This document shows, piece after piece, positions 1-10,259 of a DNA stretch of 20,159 nt (position 1 is the stretch's first letter; every line of letters starts with the position of its first letter). A program made the position numbers and the translations under genes. The DNA comes from Paramacrobiotus richtersi (taxonomy: Eukaryota > Tardigrada > Eutardigrada > Parachela > Macrobiotidae): assembly GCA_034698045.1 (NCBI GenBank), contig JAQGAU010001268.1, forward strand, positions 1 through 20,159, given 5' to 3'. The notes under the pieces are model-generated. The model was not told where the DNA came from and did no database searches. It saw only the letters and a program-made list of their open reading frames with translations.

Positions 1-487
1 TGTTGACACTGTTACAAACGAAGAACTATGTACATTTTCATCTAAGACTGCGTGTACAACAGGTGCGCAGACGCTCAGTAAAGTAGCATTTTGTTCGATT
101 CATTTTTATCCTGGCAACACGTAGTTTATGCAATAATACGATTTACTGCTGAAATTTGACATTACTGTAACGAATATTAGGAAGCACAGCACGTGCGATG
201 TGCACTCAAAGCTAACAGAACTTGCAGGCGATAACAACTCAGACGTCAGTTTAAAACCAGTAAGGTTACATTTCAACATTAATGGTATTAATATATCACA
301 ACGACAGTAGTGACATAATCACAAACGGCGTTCAATTGCAGATAAGCAAATTTAACATAAATATCAATTTTGTGAACATGCAGTAAGATATTCACCAGTA
401 GCGAATCACAGTAAGAACAGGCCTAAGAAAGAGTTTGATACAACATCCGTTTCACTGGAAAATCGATTCTACCACGAAACTGGAGGA
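1..487. other. Gene-free flank downstream of the metalloprotease
   Basis: This AT-rich stretch lies beyond the stop codon of the minus-strand metalloprotease and probably holds its 3' UTR and some intergenic DNA. I see no convincing coding exon, RNA gene or repeat. No AATAAA or ATTAAA was found on the minus strand here, so the polyadenylation site could not be placed. Confidence 0.5.
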
Positions 488-2766
488 CTAGCTCGGTGTT
501 CCAATCGCATCCTTATCAACACATTTGAAATTATAGCAAATCTTTTCCTTATTTGGCGAACAAATTGTTCCAGCCAACGCAGGTCCGAATTTAACTCCAA
601 ACTGTCTTGTCGGATTATCCAGACCCACCACTTTGCAGTCCAACGACAGGCACATCTCATCCCCTGTCTCCGTTGGCGGAGCGTAAATTTTTTGGATTTG
701 ATTTCTTTGGATTTTCTTGAAATTCATCCAAACCGGTCCCATAAGCAGCTCGCAAAGGTTGCTGGGCTCAATGGGATTATGAATTATCGTTCCTAAAAAG
801 TCAGCGAACTGCAACACGCCGTACATGCTATAGATTCAGGCCTGCTTGATTACCTAAAAAGTGTGTTTTGAAAGAAAACTGCCGTTCTATCTTGTCTTTC
901 TTTGGCTTGATCAGGCACCGATTTGCCCCGTTGAGTGCCTTTACCAGTTCATCGGTCGTGCAGCGGGTCAAGGCAGGTAACGTTCCTTTTGTCGCCCACG
1001 GATTACTCCCACTAGAGTGTGACGACATGAACGAGCTCCGGTCGGGATCTTTGGGGTTGTAGTGGCATTCTTTCAGCTGTTCTTCGTGGTGCATTCCCAG
1101 TGAGTGTCCGAGTTCGTGGGCACCGGATAGGCTGGCCATTGGGGAGTTCATTTCTACCAACGAACAATGACGACGCTGGTTGCACGTGGACCCAATCTGT
1201 ATTGCAATTTACTTTGTAAAGCAAAGATTTGTAATTCCCTTGTGATCATATGCAGTTTACCCAAGCCAAGCCGATGGTATCGTAGGCCTTATGAGTCTCG
1301 GGAATCGCCTGTGGATCACTTATTTTAGGCCTCCAGTCTCGATTCCCATGACTGCGCTTGGGCTCAGGCAACGTGATGTGGTCAAATTCTTGCTCCAGTT
1401 CTTCGCGCTTTTTCCTCTTGGAGTTCTTGTCATAGATATCGAGGTACGTTAGCGCTTGAACGTGATCATAATCCTCGTTATTATACGGTCCCTCACAGAT
1501 GTTTTTGAGGTATGATTCGGCATGTTGATCGGCACCGAGATCGTTATGGGGCGACTGAAAGAATCCAACCCATTTCAGTGTTATATGGAGTCTGACGTAT
1601 CTCCGTAGCACTCGTTCCCGATACATTGCTTGGACTTCGTTGTAGAACGCCAAGACGAAAAACAACTGGTTTTCCGGTTTCAGGAACTGCCAGTCCACCA
1701 TTGTCTGGAACACGGTGTGGTCAGCGATAACTGCTAACTTTAAGGATGCTCGCATCCCAGAGTAGCCTTTGGGTTTGTTCGGGTTGTTGTTATTTTGATT
1801 ATTCTGGTTATGGTTCGGATTGTGATTCGGAATATTTTGGTTTTGGCTCGGATTATGCTGATTGTGGTTCTGATTGTTCTGGTTAGGATTTCGATTATGT
1901 TGATTGCGATCCTGATTATTCTGGTTGCGATTCCGATTGTTCTGATTACGATTCTGGTTCGGATTGCGATTCTGATTGTTCTGATACTGATTGCGATTGG
2001 AGTCTTTTCTTGGGCCTTGGTTGTAACCTCTTCGTTGGTAGTCGAACATCTCATCTCCTACATTTTCAGCGCTTTCTTTCTTGGACATTTGGTATACCAA
2101 ATGCGTCCCGGCGTTGTCTTCGCTTTTGTCATCATGGACATCGAACATTTGCTTGTATTTCGCTCGGAATGTTTCTCGAAGCGGGACAATACGCAACACA
2201 CTATCCGTCGTTTCGAAGAATCCTCGCATCCCGTCTGAGGAAAAGGCCAGCGCTCCATTTGTTTCCGAATCAGGAACGTCAAATGCGTCATCTTCTTGTA
2301 CGGCACGTGTTAGATAAAACCTCTGCAACTGCGATGCCGATGGTTTGAACGTCTGTCCAGATTTCTTGTCGGTTTTGTAATACGTAACAGTCAAATCAGG
2401 ATCAAACAAATAGTCATTTCGAATGGCCTGAACTTTGTGCTTGGTGTCAAATGCATCCAGATAGAATTCCAACTGCAATGGATAAATCCAGTTCGGGTCG
2501 CGGATATGAGAAGGAAAATCACGATATGCCTCAAGATATTCCGGAGTGATCACATCATAATTTGGAATGTCCGCTAATTCCGACTGGCCAAAATGATACT
2601 GGAGTTCAGAAACATCCATAAACGTATGGAGATCATGTTTGTGGTTTGATGTTATAGGTTTGGAAAGAACTTGCACGGAGAAGCACGAAAAAACTATACC
2701 GGCAACAACATACAATGCCATTGCGACATTTTTGACACGTAAACGCCTGTGAGAACAACTTGGCAA
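488..2766 (-). CDS. Secreted M12B (reprolysin/ADAMTS-like) zinc metalloprotease, 3 exons
   Basis: Exons in transcript order are 1261-2766, 854-1196 and 488-792, with introns of 64 and 61 bp. They join in frame to give 717 residues. The N-terminus is hydrophobic (a signal peptide, perhaps starting at Met16, position 2721), followed by a propeptide and a 74-residue Asn-rich linker (residues 257-330). The catalytic domain starts near residue 335. Zinc ligands H529, H533 and H539 lie in HELGHSLGMHH, followed by a Met-turn (FMSS, M559). GLAW joins IGSTC across intron 1, as expected for M12B enzymes. The last exon resembles the ADAM cysteine-rich domain 2 (AGTIC...KICYNFKCV). There is no thrombospondin repeat or membrane segment, so the protein is probably secreted. 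The usual Asp after the third zinc His is Glu (HHEE). The layout resembles short arthropod reprolysins more than full ADAMTS proteins. Substrate unknown. Confidence 0.9.
793..853 (-). other. Metalloprotease intron 2, bounded by a 10-bp direct repeat
   Basis: This is a 61-bp GT-AG intron. The 10-mer ACTTTTTAGG (coding strand) spans both the donor side (853-862 on plus) and the acceptor side (792-801). The frame requires this acceptor: an earlier CAG, which would leave a 45-bp intron, gives a stop codon at once. The duplication looks like the footprint of intron gain. Confidence 0.75.
1777..1998 (-). repeat. Asn-rich low-complexity tract in the metalloprotease
   Basis: In the coding strand this is 74 codons, of which half are Asn (37) and about a fifth Gln (15), with scattered Arg, His and Pro. 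It is made of degenerate AAT/AAC/CAA/CGN units, a typical slippage-prone tract. It sits between propeptide and catalytic domain, where a flexible linker would be tolerated. It also creates a long hydrophobic open frame on the opposite strand (1795-2238), which is an artefact. Confidence 0.9.
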
Positions 2767-3124
2767 CGTCTCGAGTTACAGAAGATGCGTGACCTTTAAA
2801 AGTGTTCTTTTTGTCAAAAACAAACATGCTGTGCGGATTGCAAAGCCCGTGAAAATATGATACGTATGTTGATACGAGATGGCCGAATTAGATCCAGAGA
2901 GCCTACGACGCTTAAAGGGGCGGACACATGCTTATCATGCAATGGTGTTGTCCGTCCCGTAATCTATGGTAATAATACACAACGTACATAATATATTATA
3001 CGACACAAAATTCGCATTCGAATGAAAATTACATGCCATCTTCGTAGCAGACCATAATAAATCAAACTGCCTCTTCAAAGGTCCAGCCACGATTTAATTC
3101 ATTGGCAGAAATTTAAAAATGGCT
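2767..3124. other. Intergenic region, presumed metalloprotease promoter
   Basis: This stretch lies between two minus-strand genes and should hold the metalloprotease 5' UTR and promoter. An AT-rich patch at about 2985-3003 could act as a TATA-like element on the minus strand, but it is about 220 bp from the start codon and nothing ties it to transcription. No coding exon is visible. Confidence 0.4.
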
Positions 3125-3130
3125 TTTATT
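3125..3130 (-). terminator. Polyadenylation signal AATAAA
   Basis: A canonical AATAAA on the minus strand lies about 62 nt downstream of the stop codon of the membrane-protein gene (TAG at 3192-3194). This is a normal distance for a short 3' UTR. Confidence 0.6.
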
Positions 3131-3191
3131 AACATGCATGTAAATGTAGCACTGCAGCTGCGCAGCATCCGTTTTGAGAAATATTTGACGG

Positions 3192-5401
3192 CTAACCAAA
3201 GCCGGCGAACTTCCTGCTCCATTCTTGATTTTCGTACATATCTCCTGTCAAGTTTCGTTTATCAAGATACGCAAAAGGATCTAAGTAATCGTTGTCTGCT
3301 GCCATCGGATCAGCCCAGTTTGTATTTTCACCTAACGGAGGCTTATCATGTGCGGCTGTATTGGCAACGCCATCCTCGGACAGGGATGTATTTGCTGATG
3401 TCGCTACGTTGTCGTCACCGACACCTCCAAGAGCCGGCCAGAGCGGGCTGGCGGAAGTGGTACCGGACCGCGGTGCTATCAAAATACAACGATTTTCCAG
3501 TTAATTCAGTTAGTAACTTAAAGTCTGACGTATGCAAAGTAAGCGTCGCGACGCATGACATCCATCTCTAATATTGATTACTACCTCCTTCGGGCGGTGT
3601 TATTACGGTCGTGGTGTTCTTGGAGATCAGGGATATCGGTACCCGTGACGTGGAAAGTGGTAAGAGCAGAGAATTTGTAGATGCGGCAGTTGCGGATGTG
3701 CGCGACGTAACGGACGTTTCCGAGTTCGGCGGAATAGCTGCAATAGGTACGAGACATACAAGTTCGTTCATCCTACTTGTGCATGAAATTTATAGGCAAG
3801 GGTTTGCTTTAGTGAGCTCTGGTCTATGTTAAGCGTGTTCACAGTTGGCAGAATCAACGATATCGTGGTGAATACCGCTCAGCACAATAGTACTTACATA
3901 ACTGCTTCTTTTAGTTTCTGCATTGAACGGCTACTTTAGTACATGTTATATGGTACCGTGAATAACGCTTTCGTTGCAGTCATTTTCGAGAGGCCACACG
4001 AATGATTGACTACTGACCGAACATGGTATGCGTACATGATGTCGCGTTTGTAGTAAAATACCAAATGCTATAACAGTGCAGTTTAGCCATAAATGAATAA
4101 AATTTATACTGCAAAAAGGAAAACCGGCAAAAACAGGCTGCTAAATTTTACTGGAGAGTTCCAGAGCTGAGAAAAGGATAATGCCAAAGAAAGTACGTGC
4201 GCTTTCGTACTTGTTGTGTCCGAGCTCGATTCATCCGGAACCATAATGCCGAGAAGGCCTGCAGATGTTAAATTTTCTGGATATCCTCCTGTAGAAAGAA
4301 TACATAATAATATAACGACAGAGAGTGCGAAGAACAGCAACGATATGGTAATCGACAGTGTTATAAATCCGATAAAAACTCGTCCTACTTTAAACGCAGC
4401 GGGCAGTCCATAAATTCTCTGAACTCATGGCAAATGCACTAATAAACAATGCAGCGGTTCTAATATGTACCAGCTAGCGTCTACGATTGTAACGATATGC
4501 TAACGTAACCCATGCTGTGATCACGCTGTTCAACACTTCAGCACGCCAGTACTGCAGCGTACAGTAGATTGTAATCAGAAGTCCCACCGTAAAGTTCACA
4601 GAGAAAGCTTTCACTGTACCAAAGTTGTCCACAATCAGCCATGTCGCTTGACCGAGCTTCAGGATGCACTGGCCACTGTCTTGGTCCTGATCCAAATGGC
4701 ATTTCTCCACGCTTGCGCACACATATTTTCCCGGATCGTAGCCATTCGTGCCATCAAAAACAAGCTCATCGTTATCAAAAAATTTTCTACAATCAGGATC
4801 GACCGCCGTACATCCGGTTTCCACCAGCCGTGGATACGGCCGGCCGCGTGTCCAGATAAACCGGGGCTGGGGAAGCCAAACTCCAATCGCAAGTTCTTTT
4901 AGCACACGCTGTGGATACAAATCGCCGATCGCTTCGAAATGTACAATCCAATATTCCGCATGTTCCGCGGTTAAAGGATGGCAAGAAAGGGAGACGGTGT
5001 CATCCTGTTTGGCTCGCAGTTTAGGCATGTCCCTTCTTCGAGCTATTCAATATTGTTCAGTTACTCCAGGCATAACAGAAATAATACTGTACTCGGTAAA
5101 TACCTACATTATACGCACCTTGAGCGATATAGTAAGCGATACAGTTCAAGCCATCTTCTTCGTCCCACGGGTTATCCGGCCATTGAAATGCCTCCGGGCA
5201 GTGGATATTTCTAGTTATGGTGTAGCTCTCATTGAAAGCCCATCCGTAAAGTACTGCATTTATCAGGAAAATCCCGAGACTTAAGCAAGTTTCCGTCAGC
5301 ATAAACTTTCCCATGTTTGGTTGTGTTTTTATGGTAAATATCGTGAAAGAAGAAACAGGAAACAGAATGTAAGAAATTTGGAAAACAAAAACTGCACACA
5401 T
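3192..5401 (-). CDS. Unrecognised membrane protein with Ig-like ectodomain, ~5 exons
   Basis: Proposed exons in transcript order: 5119-5401 (start at 5401, or at Met 5314), 4510-5042, 4211-4418, 3585-3737 and 3192-3475. The phases agree at all junctions and give 457 or 486 residues. The N-terminus carries a hydrophobic segment (signal anchor or signal peptide). A Cys-containing ectodomain follows, with a DTVSLSC strand and a YDPGKYVCA strand, which is the DxGxYxC hallmark of an Ig-like fold. Two strongly hydrophobic segments follow (VNFTVGLLITIYCTL; VFIGFITLSITISLLFFALS), then a Ser/Thr-rich region and an acidic, Asp/Asn-rich end. The weakest points are the exon 2 donor (GTTACG; a GTAGAC donor with another acceptor also keeps frame) and the 473-bp third intron. 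The last two exons could belong to a separate gene. I do not recognise the family. Confidence 0.55.
3738..4210 (-). other. Putative 473-bp intron of the membrane-protein gene
   Basis: The donor is GTACGA after ACAA, and the acceptor is a good pyrimidine-rich site ending in TTGCAG; both fit phase 1. No other coding segment is evident. A short alternative would be to splice only 44 bp, to a CTCAG near 4166, which would end the protein soon after in a few new residues. The intron is therefore tentative. Confidence 0.4.
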
Positions 5402-6225
5402 CACTTATATCCGATGCCAGTTAACAGAAGCTTTCTGGCTGTGACAAAAGTGAAAACACAGTGCACAGCATGCAGGTACAACTGGAAACTTTCCAGCGAT
5501 TTTGGATGGTTGTAAAAGTGGCGTGATCTTCACCTCGAATGGTTCGAATCCAGATATGCTTACTGTATTCGCGTGTTATCCTCGGTTTCCTGTCGTTCGT
5601 TTTGATGGTGCATGATGTTTGCTTGACCAGCGCAAAGTACCGTATGTGCCGATCAGCGGTTATAGCTGCATTTTTACCAATTCCGAATCGACCACTTTTT
5701 TTCGGACTCAGATCAACAGCATGAGAAATTTTTCAGTGTTTTCCTTTAGTATGTAAAGGGAAAAACGTCAATAGGAAGTCAAAACTAAAAAATTTTTTGG
5801 ATAAACAGTTACTAAATATTAGTCGAATTGCGATGATTTTTTAGTATCCCGTCGCCAGCATCATCAAGTGCAGGTTGGTCTGGCACGATTCGAAGCCTAC
5901 AATGATACAACGTCTTTCCCAGTCGCGCGTTGCGCGTTACTTGATATGTCGGTATTATAACACACACGTCTCGGTCAATCGGAATGCTCAAATTTGTGTC
6001 TTTAACAAGGAAATGTCATGCTAGTCAAGCAAGTCGGTAATTCAGAAGGCTGCTCTCAGAAAGGGAGTTCAGAAACCGGAAAGCTGCAGTCAGTCAGAGT
6101 TATACCAATTTATATTTCTGATGCCTTCAGGGTCTCATGTAACAATGCCTCCGAGCACCATGCAAAAAGCGCCATGTGCTTTGTTATGAAGTGCACATAA
6201 TCAAAGCCAGCAGATGCCGCGTTAT
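5402..6225. other. Intergenic region without visible gene
   Basis: This stretch lies upstream of the membrane-protein gene and downstream of the A20/AN1 gene, both on the minus strand. Open frames here are short, lack domain signals and have no good splice partners. A tRNA T-loop-like string near 5540 has no tRNA around it. I see no repeat or RNA gene. Confidence 0.5.
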
Positions 6226-6231
6226 TTTAAT
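6226..6231 (-). terminator. Polyadenylation signal ATTAAA
   Basis: The common variant hexamer ATTAAA lies on the minus strand about 84 nt past the stop codon of the A20/AN1 gene. It is the best candidate signal in that 3' flank. Confidence 0.45.
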
Positions 6232-6314
6232 CACAGATGCAGAGAGATAAATACTGACAAATAAAACAGTAAAACAAACTTAAAGAACAGCTAAAAAACA
6301 CAACTTGCTGTCAT

Positions 6315-6890
6315 TCACAACTTCTTGATTTTATCACCTTTCACCACGGGATTATTTTTTCGAATTTCTTCGGTTCCCAGTGAACGGTAATCAAAGGGGC
6401 ATTTGTGTATATCGGAATAACGATGTACGGCGCAGTACAGCCCACCACAGCGACACGTGTACCCAGTCAATCCCACACGTTTATTGCACTCTTTGCACCG
6501 ATTGATCCTCGCCGTACCCGTTCTTGACTCATTACTAGATGATCGCGAAGAGGACTCTTTATTGGGTGCTTCCACCACTTTGGATACATTCTCTGATTCT
6601 TCGCCGTTTGTCTCGGGCAGGGTTGCATCTGGTGGTCGGCCGCTTTCGACGGATTTTTCGGGTGGCGCGGGCACATCGTTAACATGGGGCGCCACTGGCG
6701 GATGGGGAGTGGCATTGATGTTGAGGCGGTTGCGCGAAGCGCGCGCTGTTAACGGGACGAGAGCGTTGACGGATGGTGGTGGGGGATGGCGCAGTTTGTA
6801 GCATTTGGAACACATTCCGCCATTGGCTGGAGAGCCGAAGAAACCACAGCCATTAGTACAGAGGTTCGGCTGCTTGTCTTGGTTCTCCAT
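6315..6890 (-). CDS. ZFAND5/6: A20/AN1 zinc-finger protein, ZFAND5/6 type
   Basis: This single-exon frame of 191 residues starts at ATG 6888-6890. An N-terminal A20 finger has the pattern C11-x3-C15-x11-C27-x2-C30. A long Ser/Pro/Glu-rich linker follows. A C-terminal AN1 finger has all eight ligands: C132, C135, C146, C148, C153, H156, H162 and C164. The closing [13 protein letters not shown] resembles the end of ZFAND5/6. In this family the A20 finger binds ubiquitin and the AN1 finger is thought to engage the proteasome or other partners. The proteins act in the cytoplasm in protein turnover and in stress and NF-kB-type signalling. Length is close to the human proteins (about 210 residues). 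I cannot separate orthology to ZFAND5 from ZFAND6. The coding part is intronless, unlike its neighbours; an intron in the 5' UTR is possible. Confidence 0.95.
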   Translation of the reverse strand: MENQDKQPNLCTNGCGFFGSPANGGMCSKCYKLRHPPPPSVNALVPLTARASRNRLNINATPHPPVAPHVNDVPAPPEKSVESGRPPDATLPETNGEESENVSKVVEAPNKESSSRSSSNESRTGTARINRCKECNKRVGLTGYTCRCGGLYCAVHRYSDIHKCPFDYRSLGTEEIRKNNPVVKGDKIKKL

Positions 6891-8072
6891 TCGCGCAGGC
6901 CGCTACGCGGGATCGTTGATCATTACAGTATCCGGGGGCTATGTAGAACTTTATGGGAGATTTTGCAGAAAGATTAAAGGACAATAAAAGATTGACGTGG
7001 TTCGCAATAATATCCTGTTTGTCGGAAAGTACTGCAAAAAGTTACCGTAGAAACTTTCAGTTAACTGAGTCCAGCACTGAGTCAGCATGTTTTCCTGATG
7101 ATTTTCTGTAAAATGTTTCGTACCTGGCCACTGCATGATTGTTGGTTGGCGAGAACACGACTGGAGGACCACATAAGGTGTCCTCGTATCATAGCCGAAT
7201 TCAGTAAAAGTGTGCAAAGAACAGTCAGTTTGCTTCGAAGTGCAAAACTCCAGACTGGGCTTTGTAATAATCATAAAGGACAGATCATGGTTCACTACGG
7301 GATCTTGAATGTTCATGGACTTAAAGATAGAGCTCGTTTTATTCAGTGGTCCTTTTCTTTATCACCAAGTGGAAAGCTAGTTCCGCATAGGACATGAAAG
7401 ACGAAATTGTTGTCCTAACGGATGAGGACATTACTTTGTTATAGCGCGTAGTTGTACTATCAGTACATACGCAGCAGCTGCAGCATTGTTGGCTACGGCC
7501 TTTTGTAAGCACACTCGTACAGTATGCCGAAAATATGGATCTGTTTTGGTGTTCAGAGGCTGGTCAAGTGTACACACATAGCCAGTGGTGGGAAGAACAT
7601 GCACGGCGGGAGCCGTACCATTACTCAATGGTCATAAGGCCATACGTTCGCTACGGGATTTGAGTTCTTCCACATTTCAGAGTTTTTATTACTACAGTTC
7701 TAACTGCGCAACCATCACCTGTGATCAGATGCATTGTCCACATGCCGGCCCTCCAGATTTCAAGACCACTGACCAGCTCCATAAAAAGAGTGAAAATTAG
7801 TAAACATCGTACACCAAAAGGAAAATTGAGAGCTGCATTTAAAAGAGCGATCTATGAGTCTGCTGAAGTAACAGGTATTACAGAGATTAACCGCAGCCGT
7901 ATAGAAAGTTTCCGTGGGAACAATCACGGTGGTTTCTAAAAAGTGTTCCAACTGGTCGACTGGATGCAAGAACAAGATTACAAGAACAAGGTGTTCCTAC
8001 ATATAACTGAACCAGATGCTGTAAAGCCTGCAATATGCGAAAACCAGCATTATATCTTAGAACAAATCCTTA
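6891..8072. other. Divergent intergenic region between A20/AN1 and LRRC34 genes
   Basis: About 1.2 kb separates the start codons of two head-to-head genes, so both promoters and 5' UTRs should lie here. Open frames on either strand (such as 6951-7316 minus and 7098-7397 plus) lack family signal and look like chance. The only regulatory string I can point to is an imperfect palindrome at 7908-7921, listed separately. Confidence 0.5.
7908..7921. promoter_or_regulatory. X-box-like imperfect palindrome upstream of LRRC34
   Basis: GTTTCC-GT-GGGAAC lies about 150 bp before the LRRC34 start codon. The RFX X-box consensus is GTNRCC, a 0-3 nt spacer, then RGYAAC; each half-site here has one mismatch. 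RFX factors drive many cilia genes in animals. The match is weak and could be chance. Confidence 0.2.
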
Positions 8073-10259
8073 ATGGCTTCGTATCAAGCAGTTTGTTACC
8101 CGAAGGAAGACCGCTTAATCAGCTCCGACTATTCCATCGCGCAGCCAGACCCGGACGATGTTCCCGATCCAGAAGAATTCCAGATTGCTATTGCCAGATT
8201 TGGACAACGCTCCGAGAAAGACGGCGCATACTACTTGGAATCTTACATAACATCTTGTGAAGATAACGAAGTTGTACCTGTGCCACAGTTGTTCAGACTC
8301 TTCCAGTCAAAAGCGAAAAAGGATTTACTGTAAGTATACGGTAAGAGGTTCAATAATTAGACAACACCTGAGAAAGAGAACTGTTTGTATTGATGCATTT
8401 CGCATTCAACTCAATCATAATTCTGTTCGTTACTCATACCGCGACCATTCTACTTTCTGGAACATTTTACGGAAAAGCGAAATTTTAGGTCGCGGTTCAG
8501 AAACAAAAGGGCATCCGTCTATCTACCAGGCAATGACCCAGCTTCCAATCGTCGCCTCGAAGACATCGATCTGGCAGTCGTTTGTAATTTTCTGGAGTAT
8601 CACTTTCCTGATGGTACACGGTGCATGGATTTACGCCATAATGAGCTCGAAGACATTTCAGCCTTGTGTACAACCTTACAGGTGAGCTAACATATTTTGA
8701 TTCTGCGAGTGCCAAGACAGTTCTGATCTTGCCATCAATACAGAATTCCAAGACTCTTCAAGCGATAAATCTGATGTACAACCCTTTGACGGAGACGGCC
8801 ATTTCGTCCTTAAAACATTCTGCACTGGTACGTTGTTGGAACGAAGCTTGTCCTTATAAGGAAAATCCGTATTAATGTAAGCATACCGACAAAATCCTTT
8901 TTTGCAGGTATCGAATTGCTTGGTTAACTTATGCTTGAATGGGGTAAAACTGTCCAAAGCAAGCGGAATGGACATTGCAGAGCTCGTCACGAATTTGCCA
9001 ACCTTGCGGTATTTAGGCCTCGCGCACTGCGAAATGGTACAACAGTATTGCTAACAGTTCTAGACGGTTGACTACTGAACATTCGTAATACTTTTGCAGT
9101 AGAGATTACAAGCCCTCATCGCCATAATGATCCCGATAAAGACTAACGCAGTTGAGCTCAGTGCACTGGACATTACGAGCCCTGATATACCGGACTGGGC
9201 AAGTAAAACCGTCTTCATCGAGCAGTGTGCGGACATGTTAGTTTCTGCAAAGTACCTAAAAGAATTACACCTTGGAAGGATGGAAATGGATGACTTCCTG
9301 TTAGAACGGTTGCTGCCGGGACTGCACAGGAATACATCGCTGCGTTTTTTGGATCTTCATGGGTAACTTTCAAAGCGCTTCGGGCTTAAAGCATGAAATA
9401 ACCTTTGGGTTCGTATGGTCTGCAGGAATAAACTCAACCGTGATGGCGCCAGGATGATAATGCGACTTCTTCAGAACGGCTCGCTGCTTGAAGTGTTAGA
9501 CTTGGACTGCAGCAACTTCACTGACGAGGGGGCTGAGTACCTGGCTAATGCTATCTACGATAACGATGCATTAAGAATGTACGGTTGATTAGAAGGAACT
9601 GCTGTATTCTGGAATCGTGTCGATGCCATTTCTTTTACTCACTAGCTTGTCCGTTCGCTTCTGTCGCTTTGGTGATCAAGGTATCGAGTTTCTAGCGAAA
9701 GCTGTCTCGCGTGGAAAGGTCAATCGGCTTGCCATATGGCAAGGGACGTCGATCAAAGGATCGGGCTGCAAAGTGAGTAACAAATCATGCCGAAAGTAAA
9801 GATTCCGTCCTGCGGAAAGCACGAGACAATTAACAATCTTGTTATCGTCTTTCAGTACGGTATACACTTTGCAGCCAACACGGACCTAGAACGAATTCGT
9901 TTGTCTAAATATGATAGTGTTAGTAGTTACCACTGTTTGTTCAGCAACACTCGCGTTTTATGCTTTACATGCTCATTCGTTTCATGATACTGTATTAATA
10001 CAGCTTTACTATAAAACATTTGGTTTTATGGATACAGGCATTCAGCGAACTTATGAGATGTGGACGAATCAGAGAAGATCAGACGGATGTTCGCTTTTAT
10101 GAAGTGGATGGAGTGTACCAAATGGCGGAAAATGGCCACGGTGGACTCAGGCGCTGGGAAGTGTTTACGCCGAACTTCGGGGAATATTCTCACCAGTCAT
10201 GCTATGATGGATTTACCGAACCAGAACCGCAGCCGTTTTTTAACACAATAAGTTATTAA
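8073..10259 (+). CDS. LRRC34: LRRC34 orthologue, leucine-rich repeat protein, 8 exons
   Basis: Exons: 8073-8329, 8489-8681, 8744-8827, 8908-9036, 9103-9362, 9426-9578, 9646-9772 and 10038-10259. All junctions keep phase and give 474 residues, close to the human protein. The acidic N-terminal ~90 residues are family-specific. Next come VYLPGNDPASNRRLEDID and CMDLRHNELEDISAL, which mirror the LRRC34 entry motif (LAGN...RLTDED; LDLRYNRLTD). Ribonuclease-inhibitor-type repeats follow to about residue 400 (LQAINLMYNPLTE, LRYLGLAHCEM, LRFLDLHGNKLN, LEVLDLDCSNFTDEG). The conserved tail has AFSELM, then TDVRFYEVDG, then PNFGEY, matching AYSDLI, TDVEPFVVDG and STYGES in the human protein. Intron 4 must use the second AG of GCAGTAG; the first brings TAG into frame. 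From memory, LRRC34 is expressed in germ and ciliated cells and its biochemical role is unclear. Confidence 0.93.
9856..9918 (+). other. Possible 63-nt cassette exon inside LRRC34 intron 7
   Basis: A strong pyrimidine-rich acceptor (TCGTCTTTCAG, ending 9855) is followed by 21 open codons in phase 0 and a GTTAGT donor. Inclusion would insert 21 residues between SGCK and AFSELM without a shift. Alignment to human LRRC34 favours skipping it, since spacing between the IW and A(F/Y)S motifs is then nearly equal. It may be a decoy or a minor isoform. Confidence 0.3.

Noticed and set aside
1795..2238. Long plus-strand frame rich in Ile, Val and Leu
   Set aside because: It is the antisense shadow of the Asn-rich repeat and prodomain of the metalloprotease; AAT/AAC codons read backwards as ATT/GTT.
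4748..5284. 178-residue plus-strand frame
   Set aside because: Antisense of the membrane-protein ectodomain exons, which carry the Ig-like Cys pattern on the minus strand.
5535..5560. tRNA T-loop-like string GGTTCGAATCC
   Set aside because: The T stem pairs poorly and no acceptor, D or anticodon arm can be found around it.
6951..7316. 121-residue minus-strand frame upstream of the A20/AN1 gene
   Set aside because: No domain signal, no splice partners and an overlapping plus-strand frame of equal quality; probably chance.
8257..8685. 142-residue plus-strand frame
   Set aside because: Out-of-frame read across LRRC34 exon 1, intron 1 and exon 2.
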